From Citrobacter gillenii (GTDB lineage Bacteria; Pseudomonadota; Gammaproteobacteria; Enterobacterales; Enterobacteriaceae), in NCBI RefSeq assembly GCF_013337685.1, contig NZ_SUQN01000003.1, positions 124,001 to 188,000 of the forward strand: a stretch of DNA of 64,000 nt. The letters are read 5' to 3'. Both the position numbers and the translations under genes were made by a program. The notes beneath the pieces were generated by a model. The model made no database searches, was not told where the DNA came from, and saw only the letters and a list, made by a program, of their open reading frames with translations. This document shows, in pieces, positions 1-11,289 of this stretch. Numbering within the stretch: position 1 is the first letter of the stretch; every line of letters begins with the position of its first letter.

Positions 1-665
1 GCGCCTTTACCGCTCTGATGCCAGATAGTCACCGCGTCGCCAAGCTTTGCAGCAACCTGCGGCAGCGTTTGGTTCAGCACGCGCGCGCCCTGAGACCCCC
101 CGACCACCAGCACGCGAACCGGACCTTCACGTCCAGCCAGGCGTTCTTCAGGTAATGGCAGCGCCAGCACATCGGTACGTACCGGGTTGCCCACCACTTC
201 CGCATCCGGGAAGGCGCCGGGAAACGCCTGCATCACCGTCGTGGCAATCTTTGACAGCCATTTATTGGTTAAGCCTGCGATGCCGTTCTGCTCGTGCAGC
301 ACGACCGGAATGCCTAACGACCAGGCCGCCAGACCACCGGGGCCCGAGACATAACCGCCCATCCCCAGCACCACGTCAGGTTTAAACTGCTTCATGATGG
401 CGCGAGCCTGGCGCCAGGCATTAAAAATACGCACGGGTGCGGCCAGCAGTGCGTTGAGGCCCTTGCCACGCAAACCAGAGATACGAATAAAATCAATGTC
501 AATGCCATGCTTCGGCACTAAGTCCGCTTCCATACGATCGGCGGTGCCCAGCCAACGAACCTGCCAGCCCTGGGCCATTAAATGGTGCGCAACCGCCAGT
601 CCCGGGAACACATGCCCACCGGTACCGCCTGCCATCACCATTAACCGCTTCGGTTGACCACTCAT
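1..665 (-). CDS. murG: MurG, lipid II synthase (3' end cut by window)
   Basis: Glycosyltransferase that adds UDP-GlcNAc to lipid I at the inner face of the cytoplasmic membrane, giving lipid II. About 221 N-terminal codons are present of the roughly 355 usual in the family; the rest lies left of the window. The glycine-rich loop [12 protein letters not shown] sits at residues 11-22 and a second stretch, [11 protein letters not shown], follows near residue 100. The start ATG (663-665) overlaps the ftsW stop as ATGA, so the two are translationally coupled. It is the last gene seen of the dcw run. Identification is secure from sequence and position. Confidence 0.97.
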   Translation of the reverse strand, partial: MSGQPKRLMVMAGGTGGHVFPGLAVAHHLMAQGWQVRWLGTADRMEADLVPKHGIDIDFIRISGLRGKGLNALLAAPVRIFNAWRQARAIMKQFKPDVVLGMGGYVSGPGGLAAWSLGIPVVLHEQNGIAGLTNKWLSKIATTVMQAFPGAFPDAEVVGNPVRTDVLALPLPEERLAGREGPVRVLVVGGSQGARVLNQTLPQVAAKLGDAVTIWHQSGKG

Positions 666-1906
666 CGTGCACCTCGTGTAAACGCCTGTGCTTTTTCCAG
701 ACGCGTTTCATAATCAATACGTAACAAAAACATGATGGCCGTCGACATGATCAACAGACTTGAACCACCATAACTAATCAGCGGCAGCGTCAGACCTTTC
801 GTGGGCAGCATACCTGCCGCAGCCCCAACGTTAACCAGTGCCTGAAAACTAAACCAAACCCCAATCGAGCAGGCTAAAAAGCCTGAAAAACGGTGGTCAA
901 TTTCCAGCGCTTTACGGCCAATCGACATCGCGCGAAAAGCGACGAAGAATACCATTAAAAGTGCCAGTACCACACCGATATAACCCAGTTCTTCCCCAAT
1001 AATGGCGAAGATAAAGTCAGTGTGCGCTTCCGGCAAATACTCCAGTTTTTGTACCGAATTCCCCAGCCCCTGCCCCCAAATCTCACCACGACCAAAGGCC
1101 ATCAGGGATTGCGTCAGCTGGTAGCCGCTACCAAACGGATCCTCCCAGGGGTTCCAGAAAGAGGTTACGCGACGGATACGATACGGTTCGGCGAGGATCA
1201 GCAGCACCACCGCCGAGATCCCCATGCCGATGATAGCGATGAACTGCCACAATTTTGCACCAGCCAGAAACAGCATCGCCAGCGTGGTAACAAACAGCAC
1301 CACCACCGTACCGAGGTCAGGCTGCGCCAGCAGTAGCACCGCCAGCACCAGGATTACGCCCATCGGTTTTAAGAAGCCGCGCAGGTTGTTACGCACCTCA
1401 TCCACCTTACGTACCAGGTAGTTGGCGAGATAACAGAACAGCGACAGCTTGGTAAATTCCGCCGGCTGAATACGCAGCGGGCCCAGTGCAATCCAACGTG
1501 ATGCCCCGTTAACCGAGCTGCCTACCACCAGTACGATCAGCAACATGATGATCGAGGCGATCAACATGGTGGTGCTGTACTTTTGCCAGAATTCCATCGG
1601 CAGACGTAGCGTGACCATCGCCAGACAGAACGCCAGGAAGATATACAGCGCATCACGTTTGGCGAACAGGAAAGGATCGCCCGCCAGACGTTGCCCAACG
1701 GGCATTGACGCCGATGTCACCATCACAAAACCAATCGCTGCCAGACCAAACGTCAGCCACAGCAACATGCGGTCATACATGATCAGGCTGTCCGCGTCTT
1801 TATCACGCGACGCCATCACCCAGCCTTTAAGCGCCGCGAAGATCCACGCCAGGACACCCCATCCCGGTATGCGCGGCATTCTCAGACGAGGGAGAGATAA
1901 ACGCAT
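662..1906 (-). CDS. ftsW: FtsW, septal SEDS peptidoglycan polymerase
   Basis: Integral membrane SEDS-family glycosyltransferase that polymerises lipid II at the septum together with FtsI. The 414-residue protein has about ten hydrophobic segments and the conserved motif GEELGYIG near residue 305. I chose the ATG at 1904-1906 rather than the TTG one codon upstream, because it gives the family length and overlaps the murD stop by one base (TGATG). The gene lies between murD and murG, the usual dcw position. Confidence 0.97.
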   Translation of the reverse strand: MRLSLPRLRMPRIPGWGVLAWIFAALKGWVMASRDKDADSLIMYDRMLLWLTFGLAAIGFVMVTSASMPVGQRLAGDPFLFAKRDALYIFLAFCLAMVTLRLPMEFWQKYSTTMLIASIIMLLIVLVVGSSVNGASRWIALGPLRIQPAEFTKLSLFCYLANYLVRKVDEVRNNLRGFLKPMGVILVLAVLLLAQPDLGTVVVLFVTTLAMLFLAGAKLWQFIAIIGMGISAVVLLILAEPYRIRRVTSFWNPWEDPFGSGYQLTQSLMAFGRGEIWGQGLGNSVQKLEYLPEAHTDFIFAIIGEELGYIGVVLALLMVFFVAFRAMSIGRKALEIDHRFSGFLACSIGVWFSFQALVNVGAAAGMLPTKGLTLPLISYGGSSLLIMSTAIMFLLRIDYETRLEKAQAFTRGAR

Positions 1907-3222
1907 CAACCCAACTCCTTCGCCAGGCGGGTAAAGACATCGCCACGCTGCTCAAAGTTTTTAAACTGGTCGAGGCTGGCGCAGGCCGGCGACAGCAACA
2001 CCATATCGCCCGGTTTAACGCGCGGCGCGAGCAGACGCATCGCCTGCTCCATGGTTTCAGTTTGCTCGGCAACGTCTGGTCGCAGAGCGGCAAGCTGCGC
2101 CCCATCGCGACCAAAACAGTACAGACGAATACGATCGCCAACCAGATAACGACTGAGCGGAGAAAAATCAGCGGATTTCCCGTCCCCGCCCAGCAGCAGA
2201 TGCAGCGTGCCGTCAACGTGCAGGCCATTCAGCGCCGCTTCAGTACTGCCGACGTTGGTGGCTTTAGAATCGTTAATCCAGCGTACGCCGTTATGTTCCA
2301 GCACAACCTGAAAACGATGCGCCAGTCCGGTAAAGGTGGTTAGCGCTTTCAGACTGGATGCCCGCGGCAGGCCCGCAGCATCCGCCAGCGCCAGCGCTGC
2401 CAGAGCGTTGGTATAGTTATGCTGACCGGAAAGCGTCATCTCTTTCACGTTCAGCACTTTTTCGCCCTTCACCCGCAGCCAGGTTTCGCCCTGCTGACGA
2501 TTCAGGTGATAGTCACCCATATTGATGCCAAAGCTCACGCAGCGTTCATCAGCCCCGCGAACCGGCATCGTCAGCGCATCATCGGCGTTAACCACGCACA
2601 CTTTCGCGTTCTCATAGACGCGCAGTTTCGCTGCACGGTACTGCTGCAACCCAAACGGGTAGCGATCCATATGATCTTCAGTCACGTTCAGAATAGTGGC
2701 CGCCACAGCCTGCAGGCTGGAGGTGGTTTCCAGCTGGAAGCTGGAGAGCTCCAGAACGTACAGCTCGCGTTCAGCATCCAGCAGCATCAACGCAGGCAAA
2801 CCAATATTACCGCCGACGCCGACATTCACCCCGGCCGCTTTCGCCATTTCACCGACCAGCGTGGTGACGGTGCTTTTACCGTTAGAACCGGTAATCGCCA
2901 CGATCGGCGCCTGCGCTTCGCGACAGAACAGCTCAATGTCACCCACAATTTCAATACCAGCATCAGCGGCCGCACTCAGCGCTGGATGCGCCAGGGCAAT
3001 ACCTGGGCTGGCGACGATGAGATCGGCGGCCAGCAGCCAGTCATCATTCAGGCTGCCAACATGGCGCTCAACCGCTTCCGGTAATTTATCCAGCCCCGGT
3101 GGCGTCGTGCGGGTATCCATCACCCGCGGCGTAACGCCACGCGCGAGGAAAAAATCCACGCAGGACAGCCCAGTCAGCCCCAGACCGATAATGACGATTT
3201 TTTTACCCTGGTAATCAGCCAT
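1906..3222 (-). CDS. murD: MurD, UDP-MurNAc-L-Ala:D-Glu ligase
   Basis: Cytoplasmic ATP-dependent ligase that adds D-glutamate to UDP-MurNAc-L-alanine. The 438-residue protein has an N-terminal Rossmann-like uridine-binding region ([11 protein letters not shown], residues 10-20), a central ATPase with the P-loop GSNGKST near residue 110, and the C-terminal Mur ligase domain carrying INDSKATN near residue 315. It starts 2 nt after mraY and overlaps ftsW by one base, so it belongs to the single dcw transcript. Confidence 0.98.
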   Translation of the reverse strand: MADYQGKKIVIIGLGLTGLSCVDFFLARGVTPRVMDTRTTPPGLDKLPEAVERHVGSLNDDWLLAADLIVASPGIALAHPALSAAADAGIEIVGDIELFCREAQAPIVAITGSNGKSTVTTLVGEMAKAAGVNVGVGGNIGLPALMLLDAERELYVLELSSFQLETTSSLQAVAATILNVTEDHMDRYPFGLQQYRAAKLRVYENAKVCVVNADDALTMPVRGADERCVSFGINMGDYHLNRQQGETWLRVKGEKVLNVKEMTLSGQHNYTNALAALALADAAGLPRASSLKALTTFTGLAHRFQVVLEHNGVRWINDSKATNVGSTEAALNGLHVDGTLHLLLGGDGKSADFSPLSRYLVGDRIRLYCFGRDGAQLAALRPDVAEQTETMEQAMRLLAPRVKPGDMVLLSPACASLDQFKNFEQRGDVFTRLAKELG

Positions 3223-3224
3223 GA

Positions 3225-4307
3225 TTAACGTACCTTCAGCGTTGCCAGGCCAATCAGCACCAGCATCAGCGAAATAATCCAGAAGCGCACGATCACGCGC
3301 GGCTCCGGCCAGCCTTTCAATTCATAGTGGTGGTGGATCGGCGCCATACGGAAGATGCGCTGTCCGCGCAGCTTGAAGGAGCCAACCTGCAGAATCACCG
3401 ACAGGGTTTCCACCACAAACACACCGCCCATAATCACCAGCAGGAATTCCTGGCGCAACAGCACGGCAATAATGCCCAGTGCGCCACCCAGTGCCAGCGA
3501 ACCGACGTCGCCCATAAAGACCTGCGCCGGATAAGTGTTAAACCACAGGAAGCCTAATCCTGCCCCGACAATCGCCGTGCAGACGATCACCAACTCCCCC
3601 GCATGGCGTAAATACGGAATATGCAGATAGTTGGCAAAGTTCATGTTCCCGGTCGCCCACGCCACCAGCGCAAAGCCAGCAGCAACAAACACGGTCGGCA
3701 TAATAGCCAGGCCATCAAGGCCGTCGGTCAGGTTGACCGCATTGCCGGTACCGACAATCACGAAGTAGGCCAGCAGAACGTAGAACAGGCCCAACTGCGG
3801 CATGACGTCTTTAAAGAACGGCACCACCAGCTGCGTGGCGGGCGTATCTTTGCCCACCAGATACAGCGCGAAGGCCACACCTAGTGCAATCACCGACATC
3901 CAGAAGTACTTCCAGCGGGCGATCAGGCCTTTGGTGTCTTTACGCACCACTTTGCGGTAGTCATCGACAAAACCGATAATGCCGTAACCCACCAGCACCA
4001 CCAGCACGCACCAGACGTACGGGTTAGACGGGTAGGCCCACAGCAGAACGGAGATAACAATCGCGGTGAGGATCATAATGCCGCCCATGGTCGGCGTACC
4101 GCGCTTGCTGAAATGCGATTCTGGGCCGTCGTTACGCACAACCTGACCAAAAGACATTTTTTGCAGGCGGGCGATCATGCGCGGGCCCATCCACAACGAG
4201 ATGAACAGCGCGGTCAGCAGGCTGACGATGGCGCGAAACGTCAGATAAGAGAAGACGTTAAAGCCGGAATAATATTTGACCAAATGTTCGGCCAGCCAAA
4301 CTAACAT
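3225..4307 (-). CDS. mraY: MraY, phospho-MurNAc-pentapeptide translocase
   Basis: Ten-helix membrane enzyme that moves phospho-MurNAc-pentapeptide from UDP to undecaprenyl phosphate, making lipid I. The 360 residues include the aspartate motif FVDDYRK near 115, [10 protein letters not shown] near 190 and the HHHYELKG segment near 325, all typical of MraY active sites. The start overlaps the end of murF by 7 nt, and murD follows after 2 nt. Confidence 0.98.
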   Translation of the reverse strand: MLVWLAEHLVKYYSGFNVFSYLTFRAIVSLLTALFISLWMGPRMIARLQKMSFGQVVRNDGPESHFSKRGTPTMGGIMILTAIVISVLLWAYPSNPYVWCVLVVLVGYGIIGFVDDYRKVVRKDTKGLIARWKYFWMSVIALGVAFALYLVGKDTPATQLVVPFFKDVMPQLGLFYVLLAYFVIVGTGNAVNLTDGLDGLAIMPTVFVAAGFALVAWATGNMNFANYLHIPYLRHAGELVIVCTAIVGAGLGFLWFNTYPAQVFMGDVGSLALGGALGIIAVLLRQEFLLVIMGGVFVVETLSVILQVGSFKLRGQRIFRMAPIHHHYELKGWPEPRVIVRFWIISLMLVLIGLATLKVR

Positions 4308-5659
4308 GTTGCATTCTCCTGTAATGCGCGTACTACCTCTTCCATAGCGGCACTACGTGAACCTTTCACTAAAATCGTCATCACCTGATGCTCGGCAATC
4401 AATGTCTTAAGATGCGCGGCCAGCGCGGGTTTATCCGCAAAATGTTCGCCAACACCGCTGGCATCGCTGATTGCCTGACTCAGTTTCCCTGTACTCAATA
4501 CGCGGTCGATACCCGCCGCCTTCGCAGCCTCTCCTACCTGTATGTGACAGGCTTCGCTTTCCGCGCCAAGTTCTGCCATATCGCCCACCACCAGCACGCG
4601 ATAGCCCGGCATTTCAGACAACACCTGTACCGCGGCGGTCATCGAACCGACGTTGGCGTTATAGGAGTCATCCAGCAGCAGCTGATTTTCGGCGAGCGGG
4701 ATAGGGAACAGGCGTCCCGGCACTGCGTGTAAATCTTTCAGGCCGGTTTTAACCGCCTCATGCGTCGCGCCAACCGCCATAGAGAGCGCGGTGGCAGCCA
4801 GGGCATTGGCAATGTTGTGACGCCCCGGTAACGGCAGCAAAACATCAATGCTGCCCGTCGGCGTGTGCAGCGTAAACTCGGTGCCGTGTGACGTAACATG
4901 AATGTTGGTAGCAGAAAAGTCGCTGTTGGCCGCATTCGGCGAGAAGCGCCAGACGGTGCGATCGCCAATAATGCTCTGCCAGTTCAGCCAGTCGTTGTTA
5001 TCGGCATTCATAATGGCGATACCGTTTTCCGCCAGGCCGGTAAAGATTTCGCCTTTTGCTTTGGCGACACCCGCCAGAGAACCAAAACCTTCCAGGTGAG
5101 CCGCCGCCAGGTTATTCACCAGCGCCGCTTCCGGTCGAGTTAATCCGACGGTCCAGGCAATCTCGCCCTGGTGGTTGGCACCAAGCTCAATCACCGCATA
5201 GTCATAATCGTTGTTCAGTCGCAGCAGCGTCATTGGTACGCCGATGTCGTTGTTCAGATTGCCCGCAGTGTATAACGTGTTCCCACACTGGCTGAGAATC
5301 GCGGCTGTCATCTCTTTGACAGAGGTTTTACCGGATGAACCGGTCAGTGCCACCACACGGGCCGGAACCTGAGCGCGCACCCACGCCGCCAGCTCGCCAA
5401 ACGCCAGGCGTGTGTCCTTCACAATCACCTGCGGCAGAGAAACATCCAGCGGACGACTGACCAGCAGCGCTCCCGCCCCGTTCTCCTTCGCCGTTTCGGC
5501 AAAATCATGGGCATCGAAGCGTTCGCCTTTCAGCGCCACAAACAGGCAACCCGGCGTGACTTTACGCGTATCGGTGGTCACCGCATCAAGGGTCAGATCG
5601 CCCCCTTTCAGTTCGCCACCGAGGATCTCCGCCAACTGGCTGAGCGTTACGCTAATCAT
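4301..5659 (-). CDS. murF: MurF, UDP-MurNAc-tripeptide:D-Ala-D-Ala ligase
   Basis: Adds the D-alanyl-D-alanine dipeptide to UDP-MurNAc-tripeptide in the cytoplasm, finishing the pentapeptide precursor. The 452-residue protein shows the Mur ligase P-loop GSSGKT at residues 107-112 and the motif [11 protein letters not shown] near residue 325. The start codon overlaps the murE stop by 4 nt (ATGA), and the end overlaps mraY by 7 nt. Confidence 0.98.
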   Translation of the reverse strand: MISVTLSQLAEILGGELKGGDLTLDAVTTDTRKVTPGCLFVALKGERFDAHDFAETAKENGAGALLVSRPLDVSLPQVIVKDTRLAFGELAAWVRAQVPARVVALTGSSGKTSVKEMTAAILSQCGNTLYTAGNLNNDIGVPMTLLRLNNDYDYAVIELGANHQGEIAWTVGLTRPEAALVNNLAAAHLEGFGSLAGVAKAKGEIFTGLAENGIAIMNADNNDWLNWQSIIGDRTVWRFSPNAANSDFSATNIHVTSHGTEFTLHTPTGSIDVLLPLPGRHNIANALAATALSMAVGATHEAVKTGLKDLHAVPGRLFPIPLAENQLLLDDSYNANVGSMTAAVQVLSEMPGYRVLVVGDMAELGAESEACHIQVGEAAKAAGIDRVLSTGKLSQAISDASGVGEHFADKPALAAHLKTLIAEHQVMTILVKGSRSAAMEEVVRALQENATC

Positions 5660-7143
5660 GCGATCACCCCCAGCAAACGAGCGGCCGTCACGCGGTCAGA
5701 ATAGTCGAGGCGATGCGCGCCGACGATCTGGTAATCTTCGTGGCCTTTACCGGCCAACAGTACAACGTCGTTTTCTTTCGCCTGCATAATGGCGTTGGTG
5801 ACCGCTTCAGCACGACCTTCCATCACCTTCGCGTGCCCGGCATCCAGCATACCTGCCAGAATGTCGTTAATGATGGCGCGCGGCTCTTCAGTGCGCGGGT
5901 TGTCATCAGTGACCACCACAATATCCGCGAACTCTTCCGCGATGGCGCCCATCAGCGGACGCTTGCCTTTGTCACGATCGCCGCCGCAGCCAAAGACGCA
6001 CCACAGCTTACCGTTGCAGTGCAGACGTGCCGCCTGCAGCGCTTTTTCCAGCGCATCCGGCGTGTGGGCATAATCCACCACCACCGTTGTTTTGCCCGGC
6101 GCACTGAACACTTCCATACGCCCACAAACTGGCTGCAAAAGTGCCGCCGTTTTCAGTAAATCCGCCAACGGATACCCTAATGCCAGCAGCGTTGCCAGTG
6201 CCAGCAGCAGATTACTGACGTTGAAGGCGCCCATCAGGCGGCTTTCAATTTCACCGTCGCCCCAGGATGAGGTAAAGCGGATCGTCGCGCCGCTGTCGTG
6301 ATAATTCACCTCAACCGCTTTCAGCCAACGACCGTGGCAGTTCGGGTTAATATGGTCTTCCATCGAAACGGCGACCGCATCCGGCAATTTTGCCAGCCAG
6401 CGACGGCCGACTTCATCATCTGCATTGACGATGGCCTGACCGCAATGGTGCGTGGAGTACAGCAGCCACTTCGCGGCTTCGTAATGTTCCATATCACCGT
6501 GATAGTCGAGATGGTCACGGCTTAAGTTGGTAAATACCGACGCGGCAAACTTCAACGCTGCCACGCGATGCTGAACCAGACCGTGGGATGACACTTCCAT
6601 CGCGCCTAACGTGGCGCCCTGCTCAACCAGCCCCGCCAGCACATGCTGGACGTCAACGGCTGAACCGGTGGTATTTTCGGTCGGGATCACTTTGCCCAGC
6701 AGGCCATTGCCAACGGTCCCCATTACGGCGCTGGTTTCGCCCAACAGCTGGCTCCACTGCGCCAGCAGTTGGGTGGTCGTGGTTTTCCCGTTGGTGCCGG
6801 TGACCCCCACCAGACGCATAGTGTCAGAAGGCTCGTGGTAAAAGCGGCCCGCCAGTGCTGATAAACGTTCGTTAAGCTGGCTCAGATAGATAACCGGTAC
6901 GCCGTGCATTTCACGGATTTCACCGTCGGTTGCCTCATCTTTTGCCTCTGCAATAATGGCAGCCACACCTTGCGCTATCGCCTGCGGGATATATCGACGC
7001 CCGTCCGCCTGATGACCTACCACTGCCACAAAGAGATCGCCCGATGCAGCCACACGGCTGTCGAGCGTCATCTCCCGCAGTGCTCGCTCCGGTGCACCCG
7101 GCACCCATGGAGCAAGAAGGTCGCGCAAATTACGATCTGCCAC
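5656..7143 (-). CDS. murE: MurE, meso-diaminopimelate-adding ligase
   Basis: ATP-dependent ligase that adds meso-diaminopimelate to UDP-MurNAc-L-Ala-D-Glu. The 495-residue protein has the P-loop GTNGKT at residues 116-121. The motif DDNPRTEEP near residue 413 contains the DNPR signature found in DAP-adding rather than lysine-adding MurE enzymes, as expected for a Gram-negative wall. The gene starts 14 nt inside the end of ftsI and overlaps murF by 4 nt. Confidence 0.98.
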   Translation of the reverse strand: MADRNLRDLLAPWVPGAPERALREMTLDSRVAASGDLFVAVVGHQADGRRYIPQAIAQGVAAIIAEAKDEATDGEIREMHGVPVIYLSQLNERLSALAGRFYHEPSDTMRLVGVTGTNGKTTTTQLLAQWSQLLGETSAVMGTVGNGLLGKVIPTENTTGSAVDVQHVLAGLVEQGATLGAMEVSSHGLVQHRVAALKFAASVFTNLSRDHLDYHGDMEHYEAAKWLLYSTHHCGQAIVNADDEVGRRWLAKLPDAVAVSMEDHINPNCHGRWLKAVEVNYHDSGATIRFTSSWGDGEIESRLMGAFNVSNLLLALATLLALGYPLADLLKTAALLQPVCGRMEVFSAPGKTTVVVDYAHTPDALEKALQAARLHCNGKLWCVFGCGGDRDKGKRPLMGAIAEEFADIVVVTDDNPRTEEPRAIINDILAGMLDAGHAKVMEGRAEAVTNAIMQAKENDVVLLAGKGHEDYQIVGAHRLDYSDRVTAARLLGVIA

Positions 7144-8896
7144 CTGTCGCCTCGCCTTGATTATTCACAAAATCACTTTTATCGCTCGTTGTCAGCGCAT
7201 CCGGCTCGATGTTCATGGTGCGCAGTACGCCGCCCATGATGGCACCGAAGACCGGCGCGGAAACGGCGCCACCGTAGTATTTACCCGCCTGCGGATCGTT
7301 GATAACAACCACCAGCGCGAAGCGCGGCTGACTCGCAGGCGCAACGCCTGCGGTATAAGCAATGTATTTGTTGATGTAGCGACCATCCGGCCCTACTTTT
7401 TTCGCCGTACCGGTTTTAATGGCGATGCGATAGCCTTTAATCGCCGCCTTCACGCCGCCGCCGCCGGGCAGCGCCACGCTTTCCATCATATGAACGACGG
7501 TACGTACGGTAGATTCCGGGAAGATACGCTCACCCGGAACAGGAGGATCAACTTTGGTAATCGACAGCGGGCGATAAACGCCATAGCTGCCGATCGTTGC
7601 GTAGACTCGCGCTAACTGTAACGGGGTTACCATTAGCCCATAGCCGAAAGAGAAGGTGGCCCTCTCTATGTCAGACCACCGTTGTTTTTGAGGATATAAG
7701 CCACTGCGTTCTCCGACCAACCCCAAATTGGTCGCTTTTCCCAGCCCAAAACGTGAGTAAGTATCTACTAACGCTGAGGACGGCATCGCTAACGCCAGTT
7801 TGGAAACACCGACGTTACTCGACTTCTGTAGTACCCCGGTCAGGGTCAATTCGCTATAACGCGCCACGTCTTTGATTTCGTGGCCATTAATTCGATAGGG
7901 AATGGTGTTCAGCACGGTATTTTCACGCACCACGCCGCGCTGCAGTGCCGTCATCACCACCATCGGTTTAACCGTTGAGCCCGGTTCAAATACGTCAGTG
8001 ATGGTACGGTTACGCATGACATCTTTTTGCGTACCGGAGAGATTGTTTGGGTTGTAGGATGGGCTATTCGCCATCGCCAGCACTTCGCCGGTGTTGACGT
8101 CTACCAACACGGCGCTACCTGATTCCGCTTTGTTAAACGCGACGGCGTTGTTCAGTTCGCGATAGACCAGTGCCTGCAAGCGCTCATCAATACTCAGCGC
8201 CAGGTTATGTGCCGCCTGACTGTCTGTTGAAGAAATATCTTCAATCACGCGGCCATAGCGGTCTTTACGCACCACGCGCTCGCCCGGCTGACCGGTGAGC
8301 CATTTATCAAAACTCTTCTCAACGCCTTCAATGCCCTGGCTGTCGACGTTGGTAAAACCGATGAGGTGAGCGGTCACTTCCCCGGAAGGATAGTAACGGC
8401 GGGATTCTTCGCGCAGATGAATCCCCGGCAGCTTGAGTTTTTTGATGTAGTCGGCCATGTCAGGGTTGACCTGGCGTGCGAGATAGATAAAACGCCCTTT
8501 CGGGTTGGCATTGATGCGAGAAGCCAGTTGGTCGAGCGGGATGTTCAGCGCAGTCGACAGCGCTCGCCAGCGTTCGCCAACGCTTACGCCACCCGCATCA
8601 TGCACTTCTTTCGGATCGGCCCAGATGGCCTTCACCGGCACGCTCACCGCCAGCGGACGGCCGGAACGGTCGGTAATCATGCCACGTGACGTGGAGACTT
8701 CCTGGACGCGCAAGGAGCGCATGTCGCCCTGACGCACCAGCATGTCAGGCGCAATAATTTGCAGCCACGCAACGCGTCCCAGCAGGAAGCACAGCGCCAG
8801 CAAAATACAGCCGCACAGTAACGCAAAACGCCAACTGATAAAGTTGGCTTGTTCTTCCTGGCGTTTTGGTTTGAGCGTCTTTGCCGCTGCTTTCAT
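7130..8896 (-). CDS. ftsI: FtsI (PBP3), septal peptidoglycan transpeptidase
   Basis: Monofunctional class B penicillin-binding protein of the divisome; it cross-links the peptidoglycan made by FtsW and is a beta-lactam target. The 588 residues hold a short cytoplasmic tail, one membrane anchor at about 25-42, a periplasmic pedestal and the transpeptidase domain. The active-site triad motifs are all present: STVK near 307, SSN near 359 and KTGTAKK near 494. It starts 15 nt after ftsL, and murE begins inside its last codons. Confidence 0.98.
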   Translation of the reverse strand: MKAAAKTLKPKRQEEQANFISWRFALLCGCILLALCFLLGRVAWLQIIAPDMLVRQGDMRSLRVQEVSTSRGMITDRSGRPLAVSVPVKAIWADPKEVHDAGGVSVGERWRALSTALNIPLDQLASRINANPKGRFIYLARQVNPDMADYIKKLKLPGIHLREESRRYYPSGEVTAHLIGFTNVDSQGIEGVEKSFDKWLTGQPGERVVRKDRYGRVIEDISSTDSQAAHNLALSIDERLQALVYRELNNAVAFNKAESGSAVLVDVNTGEVLAMANSPSYNPNNLSGTQKDVMRNRTITDVFEPGSTVKPMVVMTALQRGVVRENTVLNTIPYRINGHEIKDVARYSELTLTGVLQKSSNVGVSKLALAMPSSALVDTYSRFGLGKATNLGLVGERSGLYPQKQRWSDIERATFSFGYGLMVTPLQLARVYATIGSYGVYRPLSITKVDPPVPGERIFPESTVRTVVHMMESVALPGGGGVKAAIKGYRIAIKTGTAKKVGPDGRYINKYIAYTAGVAPASQPRFALVVVINDPQAGKYYGGAVSAPVFGAIMGGVLRTMNIEPDALTTSDKSDFVNNQGEATGGRS

Positions 8897-8911
8897 GCGT
8901 CGCGTTTATCC

Positions 8912-9277
8912 TTATTTTTGTACAACGATATTTTCTTGTGAGGGATCGACATGCTGCAACTGCAGCTTTTCCGTTGCGATCCGTTCAACACGGCTATGGT
9001 CACCGAGAGCGTTCTCTTCGAGGATCAGGTTACGCCATTCGATATCCAGTGCATCGCGTTCCAGAACTAACTGTTCACGCTGTGCGGTCAGTAACCGCGT
9101 ATGGTGCGCGGTCGTCACGACGGTGACCGCCGTCAAAATAATGCAAATGAACAGGCAGAGTGGCAGCTTCCCGAACCGCAAAAGATCGTCACCGATCACG
9201 CCAGGCAAAGCATGGCGCTCGTTACTTCCTATCGATCCTTTAACTTTGCTGAGGGCTTCTGTCACTCTGCTGATCAT
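8912..9277 (-). CDS. ftsL: FtsL, divisome subunit
   Basis: Small bitopic protein that forms the FtsQLB complex with FtsB and FtsQ and helps activate FtsWI. The 121 residues show a cytoplasmic N-terminus of about 36 residues, one membrane helix near 38-57 and a periplasmic heptad-rich coiled coil ([18 protein letters not shown]). The length equals the E. coli protein. The start overlaps the rsmH stop by 4 nt. Confidence 0.97.
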   Translation of the reverse strand: MISRVTEALSKVKGSIGSNERHALPGVIGDDLLRFGKLPLCLFICIILTAVTVVTTAHHTRLLTAQREQLVLERDALDIEWRNLILEENALGDHSRVERIATEKLQLQHVDPSQENIVVQK

Positions 9278-10215
9278 GCGTTCGTCCTCTCTGCAATGCG
9301 CAGAACTGAACTACGGGCACGAGGATTTTCTGCGACCTCTTCTTCACCCGGCATCAACTTGCCTAATGCTCTCAACTCACGGCCGCCCAGCTTTTGGATC
9401 TGCGCTTCGGTCATCGGGATCCCCGCCGGAACCTGAGGACCACGACTTTGTTCGCGCATAAAGCGCTTCACAATACGGTCTTCAAGCGAGTGGAAACTGA
9501 TGACAGAAAGGCGACCACCTGGAGCCAGCACGCTGAGCGAGCTTTTTAGCGCCTGCTCTATCTCCTCCAGTTCACTGTTCACCCAAATGCGCACCGCCTG
9601 GAAGGTACGGGTCGCGGGATGTTTGAATTTGTCTTTTACCGGCATGGCCGCCGCAATGACTTCCGCCAGTTGTTTGGTGCGGGTCATCGGTTCAACGCGG
9701 TTACGCTCGACAATGGCGCGAGCAATGCGTTTGCCAAAGCGTTCTTCGCCAAAGGTTTTAATGACCCAGGCAATATCCGCTTCATCTGCAGTTTGCAGCC
9801 ACTCGGCGGCTGACTGGCCGCGCGTTGGGTCCATACGCATGTCCAACGGACCGTCACGCATAAACGAAAAGCCGCGCTCCGCATCGTCTAATTGCGGAGA
9901 AGAGACGCCAAGATCGAGAAGGATGCCATCGATCTTACCGGTTAGCCCGCGCTCACTCACGTACTCAGCCAGCGCGGAGAAAGGTCCATGAATGATGGAG
10001 AAGCGGGGGTCGTTAATGCTCTGAGCCACCGCAATGGCCTGCGGATCGCGATCGATAGCCAGCAAACGCCCCTCTTCGCCAAGCTGCGAGAGGATCAGTC
10101 GTGAGTGACCGCCGCGACCAAATGTCCCGTCAATGTAGATGCCGTCCGGACGAATATTCAGACCGTTTACGGCCTCATCCAGCAACACCGTTGTATGTTT
10201 AAAATTTTCCATCAT
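9274..10215 (-). CDS. rsmH: RsmH, 16S rRNA m4C1402 methyltransferase
   Basis: SAM-dependent methyltransferase that N4-methylates C1402 of 16S rRNA (formerly MraW). I take the ATG at 10213-10215, which gives 313 residues beginning [16 protein letters not shown] and fits the family. The reading frame stays open 43 codons further upstream, but that part lies over mraZ and has no family similarity. The SAM-binding loop [10 protein letters not shown] is near residue 32 and [12 protein letters not shown] near 107. It follows the mraZ stop by 1 nt. Confidence 0.97.
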   Translation of the reverse strand: MMENFKHTTVLLDEAVNGLNIRPDGIYIDGTFGRGGHSRLILSQLGEEGRLLAIDRDPQAIAVAQSINDPRFSIIHGPFSALAEYVSERGLTGKIDGILLDLGVSSPQLDDAERGFSFMRDGPLDMRMDPTRGQSAAEWLQTADEADIAWVIKTFGEERFGKRIARAIVERNRVEPMTRTKQLAEVIAAAMPVKDKFKHPATRTFQAVRIWVNSELEEIEQALKSSLSVLAPGGRLSVISFHSLEDRIVKRFMREQSRGPQVPAGIPMTEAQIQKLGGRELRALGKLMPGEEEVAENPRARSSVLRIAERTNA

Positions 10216-10216
10216 C

Positions 10217-10675
10217 TTATAGAGACAAATCCTGCAATCGTTCCGACAGCGCGCCGGTAACAGATTGCTCAGCGTCGATATCTTCCTTGACCTGTTGATA
10301 CCAGGTCGTTTCATCCCACAGCTCAAATTTGTTGAACTGCCCAACCAGCATCACTTCTTTTGTTAACCCTGCATGTTGCCGCAAAATGGGTGCTATCAGT
10401 AATCGACCGGCGCTATCCATCTGACATTCACTGGCATGCCCCAACAGCAGGCGCTGTACGCGGCGCTCGACCGGATTCATGCTGGACAGACGAGATAGCT
10501 TCTGCTCGATAATTTCCCATTCAGGCAGGGGGTAAAGCAGCAGGCACGGGTGATGGATGTCAATGGTGCAAACCATTTGACCGGTAGCACTCTCGAGCAG
10601 TTGATCCCGATACCGGGTAGGCACTGATAAGCGCCCTTTACTGTCGAGATTAACTAACGTCGCTCCCCGGAACAT
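10217..10675 (-). CDS. mraZ: MraZ, dcw operon repressor
   Basis: DNA-binding regulator with two AbrB-like SpoVT half domains, acting as a ring-shaped repressor of its own operon. The protein has 152 residues from the ATG at 10673-10675, which is preceded by a strong GGGGGTGAG ribosome site; 12 more in-frame codons upstream are not supported. The DSKGRL and DSAGRLLI loops mark the two half domains. It is first gene of the dcw cluster and lies just behind its own operator boxes. Confidence 0.97.
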   Translation of the reverse strand: MFRGATLVNLDSKGRLSVPTRYRDQLLESATGQMVCTIDIHHPCLLLYPLPEWEIIEQKLSRLSSMNPVERRVQRLLLGHASECQMDSAGRLLIAPILRQHAGLTKEVMLVGQFNKFELWDETTWYQQVKEDIDAEQSVTGALSERLQDLSL

Positions 10676-10693
10676 GCCAGTCTCACCCCCGAT

Positions 10694-10719
10694 TACCACT
10701 TTGTCCCACAAAATCCCAC
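10694..10719 (-). promoter_or_regulatory. MraZ operator boxes
   Basis: On the minus strand three hexamers with 10-bp spacing read GTGGGA, GTGGGA and GTGGTA, directly between the promoter and the mraZ ribosome site. Direct GTGGGN repeats at this spacing are the described MraZ recognition elements. The third, nearest mraZ, departs from GTGGGA. Confidence 0.85.
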
Positions 10720-10727
10720 TTATAAGG

Positions 10728-10757
10728 AGTTTACGGAGCGGAGGAAAACCTTGTCAA
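10728..10757 (-). promoter_or_regulatory. Pmra, main dcw promoter
   Basis: On the minus strand a perfect TTGACA (10752-10757) is followed after 18 bp by TAAACT (10728-10733), placed just upstream of the MraZ boxes. The arrangement matches the E. coli mra promoter as I remember it. It would drive the whole mraZ to murG run. Confidence 0.8.
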
Positions 10758-11289
10758 GCAAGTCACGGCGCTTAGCGGAGCAAAAAACCCAATGTTTACG
10801 GCCAATATCAGCGTTGAACAAATTCCGTACAGCTAACGAAGCAAATTAACGTCATGAATATTTGTAAGAAAAAAATCCAACAACTCATCATTGTTTAAAA
10901 CAACTCAATATCATCTCGAGAAAATATAAAGTGTCAGTTTGCGACGCGAGCGGCATTTTAGGACAATATGCAGCGAGATAACAGTACCAGTTAATCGGTC
11001 TGTATGCCTTGTACGACCAAGGCAGGCGAGAAAAATCTGCAATACAGAAGCAAAGTGTTTGTTAATTCGGCAATTCCCTACAACGATGTAACAAATTAAT
11101 ACAATCGTAACGCGTCGTTACGTATCAATAACGTAAAAATGGTGGGTTGCGTTTTTAATCACGATATATAGAAATTGAATTTCAGACAATTCTAAAGAAT
11201 ATTCTTAAATATAATGAGGTTATTTCTGATAATTGAATAAATGACCGCGCCAGAAGGTTATCGCCTTCCAGCGCGTCCAGCAGAACACC
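10758..11289. other. AT-rich cra-mraZ intergenic region
   Basis: About 530 bp without a supportable gene. It is rich in A/T, has no open frame of note with a ribosome site, and contains a small hairpin (GCCTTG/CAAGGC) around 11006-11023. It separates cra from the dcw promoter, so cra read-through may be weak. Confidence 0.6.
11246..11275 (-). terminator. Stem-loop after cra, possible terminator
   Basis: An inverted repeat (arms about CGCGCTGGAAGG and CCTTCTGGCGCG, loop CGATAA on the minus strand) lies 14 bp past the cra stop. There is no uninterrupted U run after it, so intrinsic termination is uncertain. Confidence 0.5.
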
